Assembly (NCBI GenBank): GCA_002189035.1
Contig: CM007989.1
Location: 6,057,501-6,121,500 of the forward strand
DNA: 64,000 bases
Direction of reading: 5' to 3'
Source: Utricularia gibba
Lineage: Eukaryota; Streptophyta; Magnoliopsida; Lamiales; Lentibulariaceae
The translations under genes and the position numbers were made by a program. Under the pieces are notes generated by a model that was given only the letters and a program-made list of their open reading frames with translations, made no database searches and was not told the DNA's origin. This document shows, in pieces, positions 1 to 12,260 of the stretch. The first letter of the stretch is position 1; each line of letters starts with the position of its first letter.

Positions 1-435
1 GCAATTCACAAAATGTCAATGTCTGGTTTCCTACAAGTCTCCTACAACACTCCAAGTATACTTTTTTACATTTACGATGAAAATACACGAAAAAAAAAGC
101 AACCAAAATATGCACAAATAATAATAATTAGATTTTTGTAATAAAATAAATATTTATTAATATAAATCTTAATTTGAATGATTTAATCATAATTTAATAC
201 ATAATAATACATATTAAATAAGTAAAAAATGATATTTAACATATTTCCCCACACTTATAATATGGAGTCTTCCTTTTCATCATAGGTCAGCAAACCATCC
301 AGGACTCTAAATCCCTCTCCGACTCTTCCTCAATCAATTCATCAGAAAACAGGTCAAAACATAGTGGTGGACTCTAAACAGCCCCTCTAGCTAGCTTTTC
401 AGGGTCAAATAGATATTGTCCAACACATTCCCACA
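1..435. other. AT-rich stretch, no gene seen
   Basis: No ORF with recognisable content. The sequence is strongly AT-rich up to about 250 and then becomes more balanced. It lies just downstream, on the minus strand, of the 158-codon ORF and could be the continuation of the same decayed element, but no domain can be read. Confidence 0.5.
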
Positions 436-912
436 TCATGTGCATGTGTTCTGTTCAAAGGCATCTTGAAATCCCTCACCTTCCTTCACCACTCCGTTTG
501 ACCAAAGGTCGATTTCCTTCTCCTTCAAAAGAACTTCATTTAACTCCCTTCTCACCTCCTGCTCCCTCCTTTCTAGAATCTCTCTTGTTATTTCTTTCCC
601 ATCCGTACTTGGTTCATATATGATTTTGTCTTGTCTCTCTCTCCTAAATAGCTTTTCTTTAGTTTCCAACTCAGTCTCAGTCTCCTTACAGTACTCTGGC
701 TCTGTGGGTTCCTTGCCAGCCCTTCGTTCTATCTTTGGAGTCTCATCTTGTGCATTCAAATTCAGCCCAGATGATGACTTCATGTCTGAAAATATTTCTG
801 TTATCAAGGCCTTCAGTTGTTCCCGATTTATTACAATTAGACTAGAATTTCGTATGCTAGCATTCCCTTCAATGTCCATATTGGTGGCTGTGTTCGGATT
901 TGCCATATCCAT
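436..912 (-). CDS. Unrecognised charged 158-aa ORF, possibly a retroelement gag start
   Basis: An open frame of 158 codons starting with ATG. The N-terminal third is Asn/Ser-rich and contains VINREQLKALITEIFSDM. The rest is very rich in Glu, Lys and Arg and looks like a coiled coil (REILERREQEVRRELNEV). I do not recognise a family. The charged helical composition after a short leader fits the start of a plant LTR-retrotransposon gag, but no zinc knuckle, protease or polymerase follows in the roughly 430 bases left before the window edge. It could also be an exon of a decayed host gene. Ordinary splice sites were not obvious at its ends. Confidence 0.3.
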   Translation of the reverse strand: MDMANPNTATNMDIEGNASIRNSSLIVINREQLKALITEIFSDMKSSSGLNLNAQDETPKIERRAGKEPTEPEYCKETETELETKEKLFRRERQDKIIYEPSTDGKEITREILERREQEVRRELNEVLLKEKEIDLWSNGVVKEGEGFQDAFEQNTCT

Positions 913-3257
913 AGATTAGTAGAAAGCTTCTTGTGGATTCTCAAGTGGGACAATTGATCTTTGACCCACGGTTGATGCAAAAAATGTTGGGGTTAGAAAT
1001 CAGCACTATGAAGGAATCCAATATGACCCATTTATTTGATACGAATCCACCAAATCTTCATTTGGTGTATATAGTAATAGTGCAATATATAACACCATTA
1101 CATGCTTTGATTCATTCATTAAATTCATACCAAGTTGTTTCTATATTACATTAATATTATGTTATTTTTATGTATTATAACTTCATCTTCAACTTTCTTT
1201 TGTTTTTAGGTATGCAATTGAACAGTGCAAACATATATATAATATTGTTCCTACAGCTCAATCTAATCCAAAAGTATATGAACTCATAAGAGATGTACTT
1301 AAACGATTCTCTCTTGATGATCAACTAAGGGCTAAGTTGAATAATGAGTCCGCTGGCTTGTCTCCCTGATCAAGATTCAAAAGTTGAATGCTCTATAATG
1401 AAATCCTAAGAATGGTAGGCATCAAATAGAGCAGCTGCTCTAATTCTATAGGAGTTATCTTTTTATTTAATATATTAATCTTTTGACATTTCATTACTTA
1501 ATTAGATTCCTTGAATTGATGCACTTACTCATTTATATATTCAGCGAAGAGGAATAAATTAGCTCTTAAACGTGCAGAAGTCTTGGTTTTCATTCATTCA
1601 AATCTTTGACTACTTTTTAAGAAGTCTACAAAATATAATGAAGTTGCTGGTATGTTGTTAACTTGATTCAAACGGTTAAGCTTTTATTAGATGACCATGA
1701 ATTTGAAAATCAAATTAAGAAAAATGATAATGATGCGAAAGAACACCAACAAAATTGAAGCAGAGTTAAATAGATATTTTTTTAGATAATTATTGATGAA
1801 TAATAATTTATTAATTTATTTTTTACTTTTCTGAATTACTTTAAATTTGAATTTATTTTGTAGTTATTTACAAGTTGTTAGTAATTTTATGAATAAACTA
1901 GTTTAGCTTCTTGCCGCTTCTAACTTACGAATCACTTATCTTTTATGTTTCCACACTTCCGCTTCTATGGTTCTGTGCTCCCATTTCGGACTACCAAGAC
2001 AACATAGAAGAACTGAAAAGAATGAATAATTTTATATGCAATAGGGTAGTTTTATATGTAAGATAAAACATAATTGATAGAATTCTAAATAAGACCAAAG
2101 AGCTACAAGCTCTTTTGGATTGGGAACTAGTAAGGTTAGATAGAAGGTAACAAAGTGAATTCATGAGAATTGAGTTTTTCAAATACACAATATTATACAA
2201 ATAAAAAGAGTGTAACCTATTATCAAGTGTTGCATTTGATGTGATGGCCTTTATGACCTCTACAAACAATAACCCATGAAAAAAGCTGTCTTTCCGCAAC
2301 TGAAAAAGATCGAAGATGATCGTTGTAATATAGTGGTGAGCATATATGTTTGCCATCTACATGACTTCGGTTCGATCACAAGCATCCATTTCCTTCTCAC
2401 TTTCACATTTTGTTATTGTATCCATCTCTTTCCAATGAAAGATCCGCATCCTTAATGATTGATCTTTCCATTTGAACAAATCATGGGACTCAAATGGGCT
2501 TTTGATGCACTGATAAATGAAAATTCCCAAGTTGTTATGAAATTAAGAATTTCTATATGAAATAAAATTAATAAACCTGATTTATAATAAAACATTTTCC
2601 AAAATAAAATATACAATAGAATCAAAATCGAACATATTGGTGTTTGTTATATGAAAATAGAATGTAGAGTTATAAGACGATGACTGTTTAAGTTCTAATT
2701 AAAACTAATGTTGAGTAAACAACATAATACAAAATTACAGAAATAAAATATGAGTCTTTAAAGGGTCTCATGAGAGTGTGCTAAATTAACATTCGATCTT
2801 AAAAGTGATAATTATTAATTAATTCAAAAAATTGTCTAGGTTAACACAGATGAATCTCTATGATTTTTTCAGTTTTTATCTTTTTAAGTTTTCTAGATCA
2901 CCATATATTTAGGTTTACTATTCATAAGTTAAATAAAATTAGGTTTATCCAATTATATCAATTTCTACTTCAAAAAATTGTCTATGAAAATATATCTCAC
3001 ATCTTTGGTAAATTGATAACATACAAATTTTCATATTTTAGAATATGAAAAATCATAAATTTTTAATTAGATTTAAGTGTTTATATGTAATTTAGGAAAA
3101 TATAATTTTTGGTGTGATTAGTGGGCTAAATCTTTTGATTTAACCCACCCCGTGTCTAACCCGATTTTGGAGTCTAGCAGCAACTCAAGAATCAAGGAAA
3201 AATCTGGATTTCGTACAAGTCATCAGGCTGGAGGGGGGCAATGAGTACACTGTCATA
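913..3257. other. Non-coding, decayed sequence
   Basis: No supported gene. A 52-codon plus-strand stretch near 1210-1369 reads like real protein (IYNIVPTAQSNPKVYELIRD) behind a possible AG acceptor at 1209, but I cannot assign it. A 121-codon minus-strand frame at 1991-2356 is low-complexity and hydrophobic and was not called. The rest is AT-rich. Confidence 0.45.
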
Positions 3258-3399
3258 GTGACAGTCTGTAATTCAGGACCAGGAGCAGTAGATCTGTCAG
3301 AGAATGTACTTGTTTTGGGCAGTGGGAGGCGAGAGAAAGATGAGGAGGAGAGAGAGTCGCAAAGAGGGGATTCATCCCAGAATTTTCAGAATACACACA

Positions 3400-4300
3400 A
3401 GGGGGGTTTCTCCCTCAACTCGAACATGAAGAATACTGAAGGAGAAGGAGGAAAAAGACGATTTTTCTGGAGAAGAACCTCCAACTTGAAAGAAGAAGAT
3501 CAAGACCCAGTTTAGCACCACTGTTCCGGTCTGTGAATAGTGGCAGACGGAATCCAGTAACCTTACTGCTTTATTTTCGTTTGTTTATGTTTTTAGTTTC
3601 TGCACCCAACTTCTGCACGATGTTCTTAACATTTCCGTTGTTTTATATTAAAGTCATCACTTTTTACCTTCAAAGCATGAGTAGCTAAACCCTAGAAGTG
3701 CTTTAAGGTGAAGCATGGTGGTGTGGGTTTAGGAGTCTTAATAAAATTTACCATTGTCCCTTAGCTCTTGTTTCTATCAAACCATGGGTAGATCTAAAGA
3801 GGTGAACAAGTAGCTTCACAAATTAGATGTTTGATTTAGAGGTAGACCAACAAATCAAGACGTGAGCAGTAGGTGTTAGTACGGGGTAAAACCAATAGAA
3901 TCGGGTAGACTTAGTTCTATATGCTTTGCATGCGGGTAGATCTAATTGCAAGGTTGGTGATGATATGAAGGACTAGCTTAGTCGAAAATATGATGAATGA
4001 CCTGGATAGACTTAGGTTATTTGAAGTTGTGAGTGTAGTAATATGATAGATTAAATTAAGAATTTTAGCACGACACCACCTGTAGATCCTTAAGGCACGT
4101 TAGTATTATTCTAAGTTAAAACCAGTACCTGTTACCTTTGCGTTAAGACCTGATATTGTTTACTAATCTTGTTTATCAAACTTGTTTACCACTATTGGTT
4201 CGAGGTTTGACTAAGACTACCATTACTTTGAATTCTGCATTTGCTGAAATACATGATAAGCACAAGCTCCTTGTGATCGATCCCGACATCCATTATACAA
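3400..4300 (+). repeat. LTR-like repeat, copy 1
   Basis: This stretch is related to two minus-strand segments at about 22.2-23.05 kb and 23.59-24.08 kb. Shared blocks include ctttattttcgtttgtt followed by tttttagtttctg, the string tagaggtagaccaacaaatc (here near 3838, reverse complement near 23.70 kb), and a block with acctgttac and acg/aagacc motifs near 4130 that matches copy 2. Order and spacing are kept, so it is one repeat family. The GA-rich leader before it (3400-3510, with gaagaagatcaagacc) also resembles the leader of copy 2. It looks like an LTR or untranslated region of a gypsy-type element. Exact ends are not defined. Confidence 0.55.
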
Positions 4301-7140
4301 GTTTTTTAAATTTGTATTTTGTGTAGATTATGAATTATAAATGTATTTGATACGGAGATTTTTTTTATTTGCAACGATATGCTAAAATTCACGTTTATCA
4401 TAAATTAAGTTATGTTCCCTAAATTAAGTGTTTTATTCTTTACTTCTATTGAATCTATTCTAGTTTGTTAAAAAAAACATACATTAACATTTTCAAACTC
4501 CGGATACTAAGTCAAACTAAGCACATCTCTTTTTTCCTAAGGTACCACAACTACCTTAGCCACTCCTTATAGAACTAATTAAAATAACTTTATAAATTGA
4601 AAATAAATACATATCTATAGTCGCAATTTCAAAACTAAAATAGAAAACATAAAATGTTAACAATCCATAAAAATAAAGTTCAGTTCTACATTTTTCCTTA
4701 GTTATTATTCCCCACTTAAAATAGTAGCACGGAGTTAGGTTCAACATTGGAATAGTTTCAGATCTAAGACTCACATTGAATCCATGCTCACTTCTTGTAT
4801 ATTGCACTCCATCAATATTGTGCACGTAAATGAGGCCTAATTTATTGTATAACACTGCTCTTAATATTCAAGTAAATATTAGTAAACATAAGTTGGAGTA
4901 AAGGAATAAACTTAGTCTATGTTTGTAGGTAAAAATGAAAATAACATAAGTATTATTAAAATATTAATTATATATATAATAATACGAATAAAATGTGTTT
5001 TATCCCACATGGGGGAACACAACACCATTCACGCATTACTTATGCTTGCGTGGAGTGGAGGACTCCAATTTTTGCAAGGAATAACAAACACGTAGGAATT
5101 GAAGTGTTTTTGTGAACTCATTGCAACCGCACAATTTGGTTAGGAGAGTGAAGGTCGTCCAATTCCATGTCCATGAGGAGTTGGATCGACATGAGGTGCA
5201 AATGATATCTCGGCTCCTCCCTTCCGGAGTTCTTTTGATGAGTGAGACAAACCAACAAGGTTTGTATACTACGAATAGTGAGCGAGTTACATCATTCTGT
5301 GCCCTTACCCACTTCTTCCCAACATTCAAAAATTGTCAATATGATGAATGAATATTCTCTCCTTCCGCAATGGTATCCTTATTACCGTCAAGCTCCACTG
5401 TTGAAAAATTATATCTTGTACTAATTTTATATGATACACCATGTCCAAATATTTCATATTTCAGATGGAGTAACAAAAATCAAGTAAAGATTTCCCAAAA
5501 ATCTGATTTGTGTATGTTGAAACATGTGACTTAGAATGATTTAAAAATAATATGACCGAATTTGCATATGACATTCTGTATGTGTAAACAAATATGACAT
5601 TGTAATAGTAAACAAGTGTCAGAAACTATTCATTTTTTTACACAAACTTGTCAGCACGACACATTTTTATGAAGAAAGTGGCTTAACATCATCCACACCA
5701 TGCGCCTACAATAGTTTTTTTTTTCTATTAGCACAAGCATGTTCAGAGTTGAGAGTCTACGAAAGACAAAGGTATAACCTAAATCTACTTACTGATAAAT
5801 CCTCGGAGCATCGTCTTCTAGGGTTCATCGGACTACTCATACAATGTGTTGGATCAAGATGGACGATGTGTTCAAAATCCGAGATGGTTGAAGAATTTAG
5901 GAACAAATGAGGATTGCATATTTCACGCTAAAAGAGATGACCTGCACTCCACTCCATGTATCTCTATCTGCATAGAAATATTCCCGAAAAAGAGAATTTG
6001 TATCCAGGCACAACAGTAAGCCGGAACCAGAGAGATATCTCCAGTCACCAACATTGGCATGAAAAAAGTAAAAATGGGAGCATCCATCTTGTTTGTGTCC
6101 GAACATACAGCCGGCCAGCCTTTATGAGATGATGATGATGATGATTGACATGAAAGGAGCACGCTCGGCTGCTCTCTGGAGCTCGTCCTTCGCACCCACA
6201 ACTGTATGTTGTTGGCATTTTGCTCCTCAAGAATCGGGTTCTCTGTTCCCTTCCCCAGGGGCTCCACCTCCATAAACGCATTTGCTTTTCCCTTCTTTTT
6301 CCCCAATGGTGTCGCTCGTTTCAGGAACAAACCTTATCGTATATAGAAAGATGAGGACATACGATCTGGGTTTTTTGAAACAAACTCCAAGCCTCTCCCG
6401 CGGCTTCCAATACATGTGAATAGAATCCCTTGGAAGGATTACAGGGCGATCGTCAAAACCTGATCTAAGTTAGACCCATCATTGGGTTCTGGTTCGCCCG
6501 GTCGAGTAGATTGTTGTGGTGGCTATTCATTCCATTAAAACATTTACAACGGTTTCACTCATACGTAACACTTTCATTTAGTTTATTAGATTTTCGAAAA
6601 TCATTGTGTGAATGTAATTTTATTTCAGTATTTTCACTGAATGAAATTTTCATTTTCATTATGTAAATCTATTAAAATGGACACACAAAAAAATGTAATT
6701 TCTATTTTTATTATAGAAATTCATTAAAATGTACACAAAAAAGATGAGACCTCATATTTCTAAAAATAATTTATGTTACATAAATGGTTATAGCTAAAAT
6801 GAAAATTTAGTAATTAGATTTTGAGAAATATAATAAAAGTGAACGGCACTCCAGATTTCAGTAAATCACTCGAGATGCTTTTACTGGGTCTTTAGCATTC
6901 TATGTGTTGAGATGCTTGGTGCACATCTAAAGCAGATGAAAGTTACAATTCAAAACATGAACCTCAGATTGAAGTAATACTTTTAGAATTCCGATATTTT
7001 CTTTCACTCAAACACTTTACTCACTTTCACCCACTGCAAAGGCTACAACAATAGCGTTGTCCTGGTTAGAGGGAGTATGCCCTCCAAGAACTGCTGTTGC
7101 TGCTGTCAAGAAGCCTTTTGATTTCTTTTCTGTTTTTTAA
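4301..7140. other. Intergenic, no supported gene
   Basis: Several overlapping frames of 60-135 codons occur at 5.0-5.35 kb and 5.9-6.4 kb on both strands, but none shows a recognisable domain or a credible start and splice pattern. The 5.9-6.4 kb patch has higher GC than its surroundings and may be a gene fragment. The rest is AT-rich. Confidence 0.45.
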
Positions 7141-7336
7141 TTCCATCACCTTGTTTTCTTCTACTTTTTTCAGGATGGCCGTCTTCTACTTTTACTTCCT
7201 TTGTTTTCGGGAGAAAACGCAACTAAGGAGCAACGATATTCCATCACCCTGTTTTCTTCTACTTTTTTCAGGATGGCCGTCTTCTACTATTACTTCCTTT
7301 GTTTTCGGGAGAAAACGCAATTAAGAAGCAACGATA
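7141..7336. repeat. 98-bp tandem duplication
   Basis: Two adjacent copies of a 98-bp unit (7141-7238 and 7239-7336), with the first bases of a third at 7337. The copies differ at only a few positions. Each carries a pyrimidine-rich tract ending in ttttttcag followed by gatggccgtc, which resembles a plant 3' splice site. High identity means a recent duplication. No gene using these sites could be identified. Confidence 0.9.
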
Positions 7337-9823
7337 TTCCATCTTGCATGCACATTGACATCGGTGCGATGATGCAAAAGCAGGGCATGGAATGGAAGCA
7401 GTAGGCAGACGATTTGGGGCCCGAAGCCCAATGCTCCGTCGGATCCGGCCCATTTATAAGGGCCCCAGCGGTGGTCCCCACCGCAAGGTTGATCGAACAC
7501 TCAAAGCGCCCACAACCGGGAGCTTCTTGTCAGGCATTTCATCTTTCTTGCCGGGGGTGCGTTAAAATCCAACGGTAACATCTTTTTCCAGCCTATTAAA
7601 ATAGTTTTTATTTTTGAAAAATAATATTCCTGCATTATTTAAAAGAAATGTTTTTTATTTCAGGAAAGTGGCGGAAATCGTGATTATTTTTAATTCAATA
7701 AACACAATAGTTAATACACGAAAATACATGAGGCGAACATGATGATGGATAGAAAATTTAAGTTGGATAAAAGGAACAAAAAGGGATGACGCTGATGATG
7801 GACGCATGGCGGGATGGAGCGATTTGATGTGAAAGGAGGGAGCAGAATGGGTGCCATGACGCATTTGACACGATACATGCATGCATACACAATCATCCAT
7901 TTACATACACACACATACATACATGCATACATAACATATAGATGTAGATGTAGGGGCGTTCGCCCCCCTAATCCCTGTCAGCCTATGACCCTATCGCATG
8001 CCCATACGCCCATATGCATGCGACGCATCAACTTGTAAATCCAGCCTTTTATATATATTTTTTAAAAAACAACTCTTCTCCATACTTTAATTAATAATAT
8101 ATTTGAGTTTAAAATCTTTTATGATTGAATAAGTGTATGCAAATTACATAATTATGATGATGATGTCATTGAGTGTTATTGTATGCGTAATTGATTTGAA
8201 GGGGGAGGGGGGGGGGGGGAACCAGCTCATGAGGAATTGAAAATTGCGCATTTGTGCCCTCACCTGTCAAATCAATGCACAGGTTGTAAATAAAGAAAAC
8301 ATAAATAAAGAGATAAAGCCCGTGGAAAAAAAGAGAGAGAGTTCGATAACAGAAAAATTAAATGGCGGAGGATCTGTTGAGAATTGAAGGAAGCAAAGCC
8401 GGCACAGTGTCCGTGTCTGATTCAGATGGGCGGGGGGCCCCCGGCCTGCGCCTCTCGTTACAACACGATTCCAATAATTTGATGGCTGAGCGAGGGGATT
8501 TTTATGGGCTCGAGGAGGAGGGGTCGCAGCGCAGTGCAGTGCAGTGCAGTGCAGTTGTGAGCAGTGCGGTGCAGCTATTTTCCTTTTTATAATCAATGTA
8601 AACAATGTAACATGAAAAAACGAAAGATTGGGAGTTAAGTGGGCAACCGGAACAACGAGTGAAGGGGATTCTGCATCACGTCTACCGGCGCCACTTTGGT
8701 GTAAAGAGCGGCTCCCCCGTCGCTGCAGGCCCTCTCTCTGCAGCAAGGGGATTGCTGCAGCAATCTCTTCTCTGTCTCCAGTGAAGTGAAATGAAACGAG
8801 TCATCATGCTTGATGGACGATTCCTTTGCATCGGAGTTCAAAATGGCGTTGTCATGCGTGCGAGAATCGACCCCAACCCATCTATTCCTCACTAATTCCT
8901 TGATGGGTCTTGGTGATTAGATGTTATCCCCCAGTGTTTAAAGAAAAAAAATAGAAATCATTGCCAAAAAACGCTCTTTCTCGGGTTCAGCATTTACAAC
9001 ATCGAATGGTTGCTCCGGTTTCGAAGATAAGAATCGTCATACCACGAAGCAGTTCTATCTGTTAGGTTCTGGATCAGAAAATCATTATCATTTTTAACGA
9101 GTAATAAAAATCTTTCTTGATGCAAGATGGCAATGTGATTTCATATGGGGTTAGTTGAGGTAGGGTTAGGGCTAATGAGGGAGATGGCGTGGGGAAGTGA
9201 AAGCCAGGGAAGCATGGAAAAAAGAAGAAGACGACATGGATGGATGGATTCACTCACCATTGTCTACGTCCACACGATTAGTGCATTAGTTTGTTCTCAA
9301 AAAATATTATTATTTTAATGTCTGTACTGTGCTGACAGACAAGATATGTATCAGCTTTTATCGATCCATGGTGAATTCATTCATCACTCCCCCTCTCTCC
9401 CTCTCCCTCTCCCTCTCTATCTCCTCCTCATCTCATCTAAACAACTATCTGTTCCTTCCCTTTCATTTTCTTCACTGACAGAGGAATACCTGCACACTTT
9501 CTCACGCACACGCATACTCCTCACTTTACCTTTCCCACTGTTAACTTATGTAAAACAAAATATTAAACAACAATATCAATGCAATGATACGAACGTAATG
9601 CAATGCTTCCATTAGCTACCTACGCGTAGCCAGCCAGCCATATGCAAATGGCAAGATGGAGCCTTAAGGTTGCAGAGGTTGTGACAGGCTACAATTCCCA
9701 TTTTAATTTGTGTTAGAGAAAAGATTTCTCTTCTCTTTCTTTTTTTCTCTATTAACCCCGTCTGTCAATTCTTGATTCATGGAATCCCCATCAACCGCAC
9801 TCCACTAGTAGCACCGCTGTGTG
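7337..9823. other. Intergenic region upstream of the NAC gene, with simple repeats
   Basis: No supported gene. Contents: a CATA/CATG-rich tract at about 7875-7935; a short G/C palindrome, ggggcgttcgcccc, near 7955; a G-run at about 8203-8219; a GCAGT pentamer array near 8531-8555; and a CT-rich tract at 9387-9418. GC content is mixed. Frames of 70-160 codons at 8.27-8.9 kb overlap on both strands and show no domain. Confidence 0.5.
9387..9418 (+). repeat. CT-rich microsatellite upstream of the NAC gene
   Basis: A run built from ccctct units about 500 bases before the NAC start codon. Such pyrimidine tracts are common in plant promoters and 5' leaders, but a role here is inference. Confidence 0.7.
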
Positions 9824-9833
9824 TATATAAATA
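9824..9833 (+). promoter_or_regulatory. TATA box of the NAC gene
   Basis: The sequence tatataaata lies 82 bases upstream of the NAC start codon, which leaves room for a start site about 30 bases downstream and a 5' leader of roughly 50 bases. This is a near-ideal plant TATA element in the expected place. Confidence 0.7.
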
Positions 9834-9914
9834 GGCCACATTGTTCGCACTTTGGGTTTTCTGCATGTTTTCCTGAGGTGGGGTTTCTTCAAAAGCTTCT
9901 TTCTCTTTGTGTCG

Positions 9915-11179
9915 ATGGAGAGCCAGCTTCATCAGCAGCATCACCCCAGCTACGATAAGTATGAGGCTTTGCCGCCGGGGTTCAGGTTTCACCCCACAGA
10001 TGAAGAGCTCATCACCTACTATCTTCTGAAGAAGGTTCTCGACTCCGGTTTCAATAGCAGAGCTATTGCTGAAGTTGATCTGAACAAGTGCGAGCCTTGG
10101 CATCTTCCGGGTAACATATCAATGCGATCTTGCACAAGCCTACTTAAAAGAGTGGTGTCTTTATCCAGCACTAAGCGGCTGCAATTTTGTGTGTGTAGCT
10201 AAAGCGAAGATGGGGGAGAAAGAGTGGTACTTTTTCAGTCTGCGTGACCGGAAATACCCAACTGGGCTGAGAACGAATCGAGCAACTGAAGCTGGCTACT
10301 GGAAAGCTACTGGAAAAGATCGTGAAATTTATAGCTCCAAAACTTGCTCGCTTGTTGGGATGAAAAAAACCCTAGTTTTCTACAGAGGCCGTGCTCCTAA
10401 AGGAGAGAAGAGCAATTGGGTCATGCACGAGTATCGTCTTGATGGCAAATTTTCATATCACTATCTTTCTGGGAATCCTAAGGTCAGCTGAAAACTCCAT
10501 CAATATTTTTTGTATTATGGTGTTGTAACGTGAGGGAGGGACTGTGATCTCACATCATCATTACGTTTGCTACCTGCACCGATACCTGTGCCTTTTTTTC
10601 CTGAAAGATAATCTTTTTACCCTTCAGGGGGAATGGGTGATCTCCCGTGTGTTTCAGAAGACCGGCATCGCCGCCGCCGCCGCCGCCGCCGGCGGGAGTG
10701 GGAAGAAAAGGGTATCCACCGATGTGAATGTGATAACGGAAGTTGGTTCTCCATCTTCCGTTTCTCTACCGGCGCTTCTGGAACCTTCAACGGCCTCAAA
10801 CGACCGAGAGAGTTGCTCCTTCGATGTACACTCAAAGGAGCACGTGCCCTGTTTCTCCACTGCAGCACCAGTTTTTAACCACTACTCTCTCTTCGAGCTT
10901 CCTCCATTGCAGCCACCCCTTTCCGCTGCTGCTGCACCTCATCATCATGCACTTTTCTTTACCCCCTCGGCTTCCTCATCCGTTGCCACTGCTGCTGGTC
11001 CTCCGGCCTTCCCGAGCCTGAGATCCCTACAGGATAACCTCAAGATGCCGCACAATATGATCGCGTCGTTCGCGGCTCCGGCGACTCAGTTCCCGGATCA
11101 CGGAGGTGCCGGCCAGTGGATGTCATCGGAGAATCTGAGGATGGGGGCACATGAGCTGGACTGCATGTGGGGATTCTGA
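9915..11179 (+). CDS. NAC domain transcription factor, miR164-targeted NAM/CUC/NAC100 group
   Basis: Three exons: 9915-10110, 10199-10482 and 10628-11179, coding for 343 aa. The introns are 88 and 145 bases with GT-AG ends and join in frame. The NAC domain spans about residues 19-171 with all subdomains: [14 protein letters not shown], then [56 protein letters not shown] and [10 protein letters not shown]. It is a nuclear DNA-binding regulator. A run of seven alanines (GCC repeats, 10670-10690) follows the domain. The C-terminal activation region is Ser/Pro/His-rich and ends in ELDCMWGF, like NAC100-type proteins. The start codon was chosen because it fits the usual distance to LPPGFRF and lies downstream of the TATA box; an upstream in-frame ATG at 9852 would add 21 hydrophobic residues. 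The miR164 site points to the CUC1/CUC2/NAC100/ORE1 clade; which member is not settled. Confidence 0.95.
10839..10859 (+). promoter_or_regulatory. miR164 target site in NAC exon 3
   Basis: The 21 bases begin agcacgtgccctg and end tttctcca. Against the known miR164 (uggagaagcagggcacgugca) the pairing is complete except for one terminal mismatch and one G:U pair. It encodes EHVPCFS, the position and peptide context where CUC and NAC1-type genes carry the site. Cleavage by miR164 would restrict this transcript, as known for the family. Confidence 0.9.
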
Positions 11180-11960
11180 AGATATTGATGCAGTAAATCT
11201 TCCTAGTTATGGAAACATAATGGTGATGCTTGATTATGATCAGTGTGCAAGCCTAGTAAGAGTAGTATGATGGCATGCTTTCTTACCATCTGGATGTTTG
11301 TTATTTACCTCCTCTATGTGTACTGTATGTAACCTGCTACAAATATATATAATCCAGCAGTATTTCCCTAGTTATCAATCTTTTGGTCCTTGTGAACAAA
11401 TACTGCAATTCAGAGAAGAGTTCAAATTCATCTTAATCGACATCATATTCCAAAGGTGAGAGAGTTCACATGGTTTGCCGGATGGAGTACCCCTATCTTT
11501 TTTTGAGGGGGAGATGAGAAATTTAAATTTGGCAGTAGGAAGGGGAAAAATGTTCGTACTTTTGATGTTTAAGATAAAAGTACCGGCGATGAGAGGTTTC
11601 CTTGCATTTTTTCTGGGCAGGAGAATGGTCCCCCCCTCCCCCGTCCCTGAGAGTTTTAAATTGTTTGGTTTCAAGTCTGCTCAGATCCGCCGGAGCTGAG
11701 GTACAACACCTGCGCTCAAAAGAACAAGCATCCATCACTTTCCATCATATATTTCACCCGTGTGTGCGCATCAAGTACACTAGTTGCTAAATTTAATCAT
11801 CATGTTTGTTGGCTGAGATTAATTCAGCACTTACCCTGCCTTTCCCATTCAAAAACTGCTTCTTCTCATTTCTCGTTCCATTAGCAACTGGTTCTTTGGA
11901 GCCATTGATCACATCTAGTGCCCCGGTTTCCCGTTCCAAAATCGCTTCGAGCCATTCTTT
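11180..11960. other. NAC 3' region and intergenic
   Basis: The stretch after the NAC stop codon is AT-richer, with a tatatataatcc near 11345 that may serve as a polyadenylation signal region. No other gene is supported. Confidence 0.4.
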
Positions 11961-12260
11961 TGTTCGATTGAAAAGTTGATCTTGGGCTCTTGAAACATAC
12001 CTTGATTCACCATTTCAGACGATCAATTGCTTTGCTCGTTCACAAGCATTGTCCTGGCTCCTGAAGCATTCATTTGTATGTCATCTCTTGAGCATAGGTA
12101 CTCTCCTTGTTTCAGGCATTGCTTGTAGGCATTCCTTTGTTCTACTACAAAACTGGTCATGGGCTCTGTAACCATTCCCTTGGATGCCGTCTCTTCCTTG
12201 AGCTTGAGTTTCCCATTTCAGAAATTGGTCTTCGGCTCTGGAAACTATTCCTTTGAATAA
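11960..12260 (-). repeat. Degenerate tandem repeat, unit about 70-100 bp
   Basis: On the plus strand four units share a core like ttgg/tcatgggctctg followed by aaac-at-cctttg: near 11978, 12050, 12150 and 12225. On the minus strand the units read as repeated peptides such as SRAQDQLFNRTKEWLEA, YRAHDQFCSRTKECLQA and SRAEDQFLKWE. This suggests an old coding tandem array overlapping the end of the PPR-like fragment. Unit spacing varies (about 72, 100 and 74), so it is decayed. Confidence 0.5.

Noticed and set aside
3258-3515. 85-codon charged plus-strand ORF
   Set aside because: It overlaps the leader of the LTR-like repeat, which has GA-rich equivalents in copy 2 without an open frame, so the ORF is probably incidental.
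5897-6415. Overlapping minus-strand frames of 60-135 codons with a His-rich run
   Set aside because: The His run comes from an atg/tca trinucleotide repeat. Three frames compete and none shows a domain or supported splice sites.
8267-8746. 159-codon minus-strand ORF
   Set aside because: It runs through a GCAGT microsatellite and has no domain. Composition is irregular and no promoter or splice signals stand out.
10617-11021. Other frames over NAC exon 3, including Arg- and Ala-rich ones
   Set aside because: They are shadows of the NAC gene created by the GCC repeat and its complement.
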